Part shown: one piece after another, positions 56,538-64,000 of the stretch
Numbering within the stretch: the first letter of the stretch is position 1
Layout: each line of letters begins with the position of its first letter
Assembly: GCF_025024155.1 (NCBI RefSeq)
Contig: NW_026251840.1
Span: 1 to 64,000, forward strand
Source of the DNA: Gamsiella multidivaricata
Taxonomy: Eukaryota > Mortierellomycota > Mortierellomycetes > Mortierellales > Mortierellaceae
Length of the DNA: 64,000 nucleotides
Reading direction: 5' to 3'
Position numbers and translations under genes: made by a program
The notes under the pieces: generated by a model
The model's database searches: none
Told to the model about the DNA's origin: nothing
Seen by the model: the letters and a program-made list of their open reading frames with translations, nothing else

Positions 56538-58587
56538 TTACTGTCAACTGAGGACTCGCGGTCTCCCATGCTGGTGATTCACTACTTTTCGATCAGAATA
56601 GGGTTGTGCGCGTCAACACTGTCTCTGTCTACTTTCACCGCCCGTGTCCTTGTATCAAGTATACGCACGACCTTGTGGCGGACTTGATCAATTGTTGAAT
56701 TTGTGTGCCCGGTGCGTTCATGATGCAGCTTGGACAGATGCCAGACGCGAGGTACTCTTCCGTCTACGCAACACCGTATCCGAGAGCGGCTGTTTAAACA
56801 TTTGTAAAAATATTATTTTCATAGAATAGCGAGGAAAGAGGGACGACCGCGCAAACATTGGCTACTCGTCCTCGTTTCTGAGTGTAATTAAAAGATGGAA
56901 TGTGATCGAGTTACTGCCGCATAGGAACCAGAGTATGCTTGTATTGTGGGACTCGATCACGAGGCGAGGTTCTTGTTAGCAAAGAAACGGCAGACACTAC
57001 GCGCTAGAGGCAAAGGAACAGGATAAGGAGTTGATTTTCGAGTTCTCTGCTACTTACCTTGTCGTATTATTCTATGGGAGAAGGGTTGTACAGCAACAGA
57101 AAGGCAGCATAAAGAGAAACCCAGTGTTGATTTCAAAGCAGGGTTCGAGAGACCGAGTGAAAGAACGAGCCTATTTTGACCTACAATTCTTTGGATAGCT
57201 TAGCAGACTAGGAACAAGAGCAGGTCCTTTTAGGCCCCAGAGGTCATACATACCAAGCAAGTCTCCTAGGTGACAAAGCACAGCACTTTAAGAGGATAGC
57301 CCAACCATTTTGGATAGCATGCTAAGACCACTTTGCCCGATAAAATAGTAGTGAATTTCATTATTGTCACCCTATTTCCCAAGCAATAGTTTTCATGTCT
57401 CTTTATAATCCGCGGCGGATCGATCATAGTGCAAGCTATACTCTGGAGCATCCAGAAGGGAATACTGATGTCTTCCCAGCTTTGTGGTTGCCATGAAGTC
57501 GTACATGATTACCGAGCGCTCCCGGTGCTCCTGGTGCTATTGTTGATGCTGTTGCTGTTGCTGTAGCACGGCCAGCAAGGCCCGAAGCGCGGTTCTGGTT
57601 ACAATCGCATGGTGTAGCTACTGGAAGAAGTACAGTCCAATGAAGCCTGCGATGTTTGAGCCGGCCATAGCGCGGCTCACGACAAACGCGCCACAGTCTG
57701 CAGCGGCTCGTAATAAAGGCGAACGAATTAGTTGCTCAGCAAACAGGCAACTGAAGGTTTTAAGCTCGCACAGCATTGTAGTAGCGACGAGCGAAGAGGT
57801 TCGATTAGCCATTGGAACCATTGGATTGTGAAATAGAAAGGGTATCACGTTGAACAGGAAGAGAATAGAATGAACGGGGAAAGGTATCCACTGAGCAGGC
57901 TGAAGACACTACGTTGGATAAAAACTTGGAAACTCTATTTACTGAGGCAACGGCCATCCTCAACCTTGAAACATAGGATGGCTTCAACAAAGCTTTGAAT
58001 GCAATAGAGATCAATGGTACATGGGAGGAGCATCCGCAGTTGGCGACTACAGGACCGAGAAGTGCTCTGGCTGGTGAGGAAAAACGCGTTCTGATGTGTG
58101 CACAAAAATTAAACTCAAAGCTGCCAGACTCAAAAAGAGGAAGGTATTCACTTCAATTCAAAACATCGTTTTATCGATTCCCTTTCTCATTTCAGTAGGT
58201 GACTTCGGTTTCAGAATACAAGCCACTGGCTCTCCTCAAAGGACAAGGGTACGCGCAGGGCAGAACATCACCTTCCGCTTCCTTGCCAGTACCATCTCCC
58301 CCAAGACAACCAGGGCGCATCACTACTCAGCCTCCATCGGCAACATCGCCACCGGGATAACCATCGTCAAGCACGCCATCTCCAACCTCTATCTGCTGTA
58401 TCGAGTCTGCACAGGCTGTCTGCAACCAAACAGGGACGATCCAGACCCTCCAGACCCAAAACAACATAGTCAAGCAACCCACCTCTATTGCCTTTATCTT
58501 CACCCTACATCTTTGCTCTGCCGCTTTCTCGCTACTTGCTCTCTGTGGCCACACCCACCTCACTCTGTTTCCTTGGCCTTCTAAGCT
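56538..58587. other. Unassigned 2-kb region upstream of the deacetylase
   Basis: 56540-56840 (minus) may carry more of the decayed gene, since frames with protein-like pieces continue but with many stops. 57600-58010 has overlapping ORFs on both strands without motifs. A plus-strand open frame from ATG 58096 ends at 58584, three bases before the deacetylase ATG; it is probably leader sequence or an upstream ORF. No gene is supported. Confidence 0.3.
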
Positions 58588-59033
58588 ATGACTACCGGTT
58601 TCTCTTCGTTTGCCCTTGGAGGAGGGGCCACGCAAAAGCAGCGTGTCTCCTATTTTTATGATGGTAAGTATCAGGATTTTTCTTTACATTTCCCTCGTTT
58701 GATGACGATGATCGGATTCCATGCTTAACGATTCTACATGGTTCTTATATGGCTACTTAGACGACGTTGGAAACTATACCTATGGTCTTGGTAAGGATTG
58801 CTGCCACCATTTTAAAAAAATTATCCATGCCTGCATGATTATTTATGGTACCGATCGACGTTGTCCACGTTTAGGTCATCCCATGAAGCCCCATCGTGTG
58901 CGCATGTGCCACAGCCTAGTCACCAATTATGGACTCTACAAGAAGATGGATGTCATTGTAAGATGCCTTCTCTCGCTTTTGCTACGGCCCGCTCTGAAGT
59001 GGAAGACGAGAGTCGGATTGCTGATATAGTTGA

Positions 59034-59070
<37 letters not shown>

Positions 59071-62000
59071 CAATCTGACCGTAGCGTCCAAAACGAGCGA
59101 CTGCTCGACAAATGTCCCGTTTTCACAACGATGAGTACGTCGACTTTTTGTATCGTCTTACACCTGAAATGGTCCGTGGCGAAGGAATGTCGGAACAAAC
59201 CAAACACCTTTGTAAGTTTTCACACGCTTGTTTCAACTACCCCTGTTTTTTTCTTATCGCCTCTTTATCGGACGCATAGACTGATTTGTCCTACGATTTT
59301 TCTTCGATTTTTCAGTCAACTTGGGCGATGATTGCCCTGTCTTTGACGGCCTTTTTGAATTCTGCTCCATTTCCGCCGGAGGTTCAATCGGTAAGCACAT
59401 GGAAAATGATACGACAGGTTGTTCTCTTTTTGGTAATGGGTCGTGTACCATTGATCAATATTTAACACTCTAACCTCATTTGCACTGACTTTGATCCACT
59501 GGTACCTTAGCTGCCGCCAACAAGTTGATTCGTGGTGAATCGGATATTGCGATTAACTGGGCTGGTGGACTGCATCACGCCAAGAAGACAGAGGCGTCTG
59601 GATTCTGCTACATCAACGATATTGTGTTGGCTGTTCTGGAGCTACTGCGATATCACCAGCGTGTCCTTTATATCGATATTGACATTCACCATGGAGACGG
59701 AGTAGAGGAAGCATTCTATACCACGGATCGTGTCATGACGGCATCGTTTCACATGACAGAGTTCTTCCCAGGTACTGGAAAACTGGAGGAGACCGGCATT
59801 GGAAAGGGCAAGAACTATGCTGTCAATGTACCTCTGCAGAAGGGAATGGACGACTGGTCGTATCAGAATCTCTTTGAGCCTGTGAGTGGCCTAATCACTG
59901 TCAGTGCTTGCTATGGCGAAATGCACTGTTCTTTATACTAACAATTCCCTTATATCCGATCAACCATAGATCATCAAACACATCATGGAGTGGTATCGAC
60001 CAGGAGCTGTGGTACTGCAGTGTGGAGCGGATTCTTTGGCCGGTGACAAACTTGGGTGTTTCAACCTGTCTATGAAGGGACACGCCAATTGCGTTGCCTA
60101 TGTCAAGTCATTTGGAGTGCCTATGATCGTCGTGGGTGGAGGAGGCTATACAATCCGCAACGTTGCCCGAGCCTGGACGTTTGAAACAGCAGTTCTTCTC
60201 AATGAGCAGCTTCCCGAAGGTAGAGTGATTGTGTATCGTTTATAGAACAGTCAGCCATGGATGAGCATGGGAATGTTTTAACTGACTTGAACTGCTTCCT
60301 CGTACTTCCTGTTCATCTCTATAGAGCTCCCATACAATTCCTACTTTGAGTACTATGGACCGGAATATCGTTTGGATGTACCAGCCAACAACATGAAGAA
60401 CGACAACACTCCGGAGGATCTACTCAATCTCAGGTTAGTAACAGTGTTCAGGCGCCGCTCTGCTCTGCTCTCCTCCCATGCGAGCGCATCTATTGATTAT
60501 AACTGTTTAATTTGTAATCGCTAGGGCGCAGATCATTGAAAATCTTCGTCATATTCCATGCGCACCGTCAGTCCAGATGCAGGAAGTGCCGAGAGACTAC
60601 ACCTCATCAGATGATGAAGAGGAAGACGAAGAATATGATGTTAGGAATTCTCGTAAGTCCTGAATAGTTTTCGAGGGACATAACTACTTGCTCTATTGTA
60701 ACACAGAACTGATTTGGCTATTTACTTGCGTTTATAGGACGAATTTTGGATTCAAGGATTGTGCCGGATGAGGAACTCTCGGATTCGGATGACGAGGATG
60801 GACGCCGCAATGTGCACGACGCTAATGGCTCGTCGTTGATCGGTTCGCCAGCCCTGGGCTCAAGCAGCGCATCAGGAAGATTGAGTGGACGTATCACCAC
60901 CACTTCAGCAGCACACAATTTTGCTAGCCCTTTGGGAGCCACCAATGGGAGCAGTTCTGGCGGCGTTAGTAGCGTTGGCCGTAAGTTCGCAGTAGGAGCA
61001 CCATCGGATGCAGTCCATTCAAAATCAAGCAATGCTCAGGGTGAATGGGGTCAGGCACCGGCGACAAAGTCCAGCAAAAGTGGCCAGGGCGCTGGCGGTG
61101 CTAATGCCTCAGCAGCAGCACGCCGCGGTGGCCGTGCCGTCATGACTACCCCATCTCAGAAAGCAAACAGTAAGGAGTCACAGTCGTCTTCGCAGCAATC
61201 GCAGATTATGTACACTACTCCGTCATCAAAGGGTCGCGAGATCCATTCCAAGGAGTATCAGCCTCGAGAGTCGCATCACCGTGAGCCTCTCCATCATGGA
61301 CAGCAACCCTCTCAGGCAGCGCATCCTTCCCAACAAGCGTCTCACGGACAGAGTATGCAGCCTTCTCTTTTGCAGCAGGGTCCGCCTTCGCTTCACCATC
61401 TTTCGAGGGACCAACAGCAGATGCAGATGCAACACCAGCAGCGCGAGCACCAGATGCATAGGGAACACCAGCAACACCGCGATATGCAGATGATGCGTGA
61501 GCAGGAGCAGCGAGAACTCGAGCTGCGTGAACGAGAGCATCATCACCAGCTTCAGATGCACCAGCAGCGGAGAGTCGGTGGCAGCTCAAGCTCCAGCCGC
61601 TCAGAGTACCACTCACAGTACCCACCAGAGGAGATGATGCGGTACGGGGGACCTCCACAGGGCAGTGGAAGCGGTCATCCTAGCTACTCTCAGCATCCAT
61701 CGGCCATGCACTATGGTCAGGGTCCCCCTCCACAGCCGTCGTCGCAGCTCCCACCCCCAAACCAACCACTGCCTCACGGCCACATGCACAGCGGAAGTGG
61801 ATCACATAGTGGACCCCATTCACATTCGCTTTCTCACCCACACTCAATGCACCACCATTCCCAGGTCCCACATGGATCACATCCTCAGCATGTACAGCAT
61901 TCGGGCCCTCCTCCACCCCATCATCATATACAGCCGCATCACCCATCTATGCCACAGCACTCGCATCATCATGGCCCACAGCCTCCATCGTCCCAGCAAT

Positions 62001-62557
62001 CGTCAGGTCATCATTACTCTGGAAGTGCGGGAAGCGGCAGTGGCAGCCGAGGCAGCGGAACCGGCATCAGTCAAGGAAGACCTGGATCGAGCAGTGGACC
62101 TATACCTGGGATGCATTCGTCTGGATATGGGGGACCTAGTGGAGGCTATGGAGGGTATATGTCAGATCGGCATGAGGAAGGACCGATGGTGCACAGGGAT
62201 CGTAAGGATCATTACAAGGAACCATCGAACATGGACCTGGATGATCCGCGAATGATGGACACGCGTGCCCCGCCACCATCGCATGGCGGACCTATGCCCC
62301 CGATGGGTCATCATTCGCATCCTTCACATGGAGGGTCGATAGACTATGGCAGGATGATGCCTGGAGGGCCTGCCCCGCCTCCTCCTCACTATGGACATCG
62401 TCGCGGAGGAAGTCATGGTGGAAGCCAGGGTGACCTGCGAGGGGCTGTGATGGGAAGTGAACCACCAGGATCTGGACCTTATGGCGGCTGGGACCGAGAG
62501 AGGATAGAACGGGAACGAGAGCGACACCATGGCTACAGAGGACCCAATGCACCTTAG
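58588..62557 (+). CDS. Class I histone deacetylase (Rpd3 type) with giant low-complexity tail
   Basis: Ten exons (58588-58663, 58761-58790, 58875-58957, 59085-59211, 59316-59390, 59511-59881, 59970-60219, 60325-60433, 60525-60652, 60738-62557) give 1,022 aa, all phases consistent. It removes acetyl groups from histone lysines in Rpd3/Sin3-type corepressor complexes. The catalytic domain fills about 15-400: [23 protein letters not shown], the His pair HH (152-153), zinc ligands Asp188 and His190 in DIDIHHGDG and Asp275 in LQCGADSL, and transition-state Tyr314 in GGGGY. All catalytic residues are present. The segment usually FHKYGEFF reads FHMTEFF, one residue shorter. After an acidic stretch ([12 protein letters not shown]) come some 590 residues rich in His, Gly, Pro, Ser and Gln, with Gly/Ser repeats and an Arg/Glu end; yeast Rpd3 is only about 430 aa. 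Confidence 0.93.
59041..59070 (+). repeat. Poly(T) run, 30 nt, in a deacetylase intron
   Basis: Uninterrupted T30 in intron 3 (58958-59084), ending 14 bp before the 3' splice site, where it could serve as an extreme polypyrimidine tract. Confidence 0.9.
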
Positions 62558-63560
62558 CTTGCTTTGATATCTATTTCGTTTTTGTTTTTGCCTCGAATGG
62601 TCTGTTATCTCTTCTCCCATGCTTACGTCTAGTTGCTAAAAGCGATTAATCAATAAATAAATAAAAAAAGAAAGGACATACAGCAGGGATGGCTTTGGAA
62701 CTACATCATTTATTTGGAAGTCGAAGTAGAATGAGAGGCGATAGTGGCGCGACGGCAGCATAATTGATCTGAGATACAGCCCAGCTCTTGGCACGGGTGT
62801 CGCGATTTATCCGGATAATCCGAAAGGGCCAAAGCAACCGGGCTGAGCAGCGTTTGTTATGAAAGTCGACGAGATAAGGTTTTGCTGAGACCATGCTTCG
62901 AAAAGAAACGTTCGCAGCTCAAAAAAAATAAAAATAATGCAATCGTCGTCATTAGTCTCCCTCGAGGTGTATTATACGCTCGTAGACCAGCACGGATTGA
63001 TGCGCTGCAGCCAACCCCTCACCATGGAAGAGTGTATAACAAATTTCGGCACTCTAACACCCTTCTGGATAATTTGAAGCCGAGGGGACGCACATCCTTA
63101 GTATCCCAGGCAAAGGGCATGGGGATTCACTCTCGCACGAGTTCAATTGAAGACAAGTGTACAGCGCCTACCGAGATCGCCACGGTAGCTACATCCATGA
63201 TCGGTATGCTTCCACCCGTACCTCTTCTAGAGCAATTTCATGGAATGCACCATTGGTGCTGCCGAAGAGGAGGCTGTGGTACGAATGTTGATGGGACCAG
63301 TCCATTTCTAGAACACTCACACAAACAAATATTTGTCCAAGTGGCCAAGAAAATCATTTTTTTGAGTCTGGGCTCTTGTTTGCGTATTCGAATAAAGTTT
63401 CTATCAGACGGTGGAGTAAATGGAGCAAAGCCGCCGCTGTGAGGGTGAAAGTGTCATTGACAATACCAATACCATACCTCGGCTATTCCGCAGCACAACA
63501 ACAACAACAATACCGCGCCAACTTTAATCCATATAGACTAAGCTCCAGGTCTCGCATCAG
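62558..63560 (+). other. Intergenic, deacetylase 3' flank and next promoter
   Basis: A plus-strand ORF of 186 codons (62882-63442) overlaps a minus-strand ORF and has no motif, splice support or codon bias like neighbouring genes; I do not accept it as a gene. A short CAA repeat lies at 63498-63512. Confidence 0.35.
62652..62665 (+). terminator. Polyadenylation signals of the deacetylase gene
   Basis: Overlapping AATAAA copies (AATAAATAAATAAA) about 95 bp after the stop codon. Confidence 0.5.
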
Positions 63561-63568
63561 TATAAGAG
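63561..63568 (+). promoter_or_regulatory. TATA-like element of the membrane-protein gene
   Basis: TATAAGAG 107 bp upstream of the ATG at 63668, followed by a C/T-rich leader. The spacing is nearly identical to that of the TATA box before the GDSL gene (108 bp). Confidence 0.5.
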
Positions 63569-63667
63569 CACCTGTCTCCTATTCCTTTCCCCTTCTCACT
63601 CACTTTTTCACCTTTCATTCTCCTCTCCCATCAGCATCTGCTCTCTAACGCACTCTCACCTTCAACC

Positions 63668-64000
63668 ATGATCTCTGCGGACGAAATTCTCTCCATCATC
63701 ACAGCGGTGTTCTATCTCGGACTCCTCATCCACTTCGCGATCCGCTTCGCACGTTCGCGCTGGTGGATCTACTTCTTCATCGGTCTCTTCTGCGCAATCC
63801 GCATCGTCGCCTACGTAATCCGAGCCTATGTCGAATCGGATGCGGTCACCTATGGCTCCAGCAAATGGATATCCCTCTACATCACCGAGACGACCCTTCT
63901 CTCTATCGGCGTGATCTTCATCCTCCTTATCCTGGCCCGTCTCTATGCCTCGATCCTTCCAAAACTTCGCCACGTCGCCGGACACTCTCGCGGAAAATTT
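63668..64000 (+). CDS. Multi-pass membrane protein, 5' part only
   Basis: The open frame starts at ATG 63668 (ccATGATC) and runs off the right edge; 111 codons are visible. Three transmembrane helices can be seen: about 8-25 (LSIITAVFYLGLLIHFAI), 31-53 (RWWIYFFIGLFCAIRIVAYVI) and 72-93 (ITETTLLSIGVIFILLILARLY). The arrangement of the first helices resembles fungal multi-pass families such as RTA1-like or DUF7702-type proteins, but I cannot choose between them. Codons strongly favour C at the third position, suggesting good expression. The 3' part lies outside the window. Confidence 0.8.
   Translation, partial: MISADEILSIITAVFYLGLLIHFAIRFARSRWWIYFFIGLFCAIRIVAYVIRAYVESDAVTYGSSKWISLYITETTLLSIGVIFILLILARLYASILPKLRHVAGHSRGKF

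Noticed and set aside
62882..63442. Plus-strand ORF of 186 codons
   Set aside because: Overlaps an opposing ORF, has no gene-like codon use and no recognisable domain.
1..64000. CRISPR arrays, prokaryotic operons, phage or viral genes
   Set aside because: No regularly spaced repeats and no such proteins seen; the gene structure is fungal throughout.

Overview
The window reads as nuclear DNA of a filamentous, early-diverging fungus. Most genes are split by short GT-AG introns (about 40-270 nt, one of 1.1 kb), intergenic DNA is rich in CT/GA tracts and long poly(A)/poly(T) runs, and nearly all recognisable genes are fungal housekeeping orthologues. A bifunctional BTA1-type betaine lipid synthase, a ZZZ3-like Myb+ZZ protein and a very long-tailed Rpd3-type deacetylase together suggest Mucoromycota, most likely a Mortierella-like lineage. 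That placement is an inference. I see no tRNA or rRNA gene, no CRISPR array, and no prokaryotic or viral block.

Layout. 0.2-7 kb: a large coiled-coil protein of unknown function, a ZZZ3-like chromatin protein, and a probable small membrane-protein gene on the minus strand. 7-10.6 kb: mostly non-coding, with weak or decayed ORFs. 10.6-20.4 kb: cysteinyl-tRNA synthetase (probably serving mitochondria and cytosol), a PRELI/Ups phospholipid-transfer protein diverging from a Zim17/Hep1 zinc-finger protein, and a BUB2-type TBC GAP with a long N-terminal extension. 20.4-24 kb: about 3.6 kb without a supportable gene. 24-30.6 kb: a membrane RING-H2 protein and betaine lipid synthase, both on the minus strand. 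30.6-34.4 kb: a transposon graveyard holding a Tc1/mariner relic with one recognisable end and a PIF/Harbinger-like fragment. 34.4-41 kb: DHH1 RNA helicase, a YOS9/OS-9 lectin and a secreted GDSL esterase. 42.3-46.9 kb: a mucin-like single-pass membrane protein, mitochondrial GRX5 and FOL3 (dihydrofolate synthase). 47.7-54.6 kb: a large unknown protein, mitoribosomal protein mL59 and a bHLH factor. 55.5-56.5 kb: a broken gene of unknown family. 58.6-64 kb: the class I histone deacetylase and the start of a multi-pass membrane protein that runs off the window.

Themes. Several genes serve mitochondria (CysRS, PRELI/Ups, ZIM17, GRX5, mL59). Others cover chromatin and transcription (ZZZ3-like, Rpd3-like, bHLH), membrane lipids (BTA1), ER quality control (YOS9) and mRNA decay (DHH1). 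There is no operon-like system and I cannot demonstrate a new one. The most unusual items are the roughly 600-residue tail and altered loop of the deacetylase, the decayed gene at 55.5-56.5 kb, the small spliced gene at 6.4-7.1 kb, the BUB2 extension, and a GC-AG intron in CysRS. Exon boundaries were derived by hand from splice signals and reading-frame continuity; each complete model listed stays in frame.
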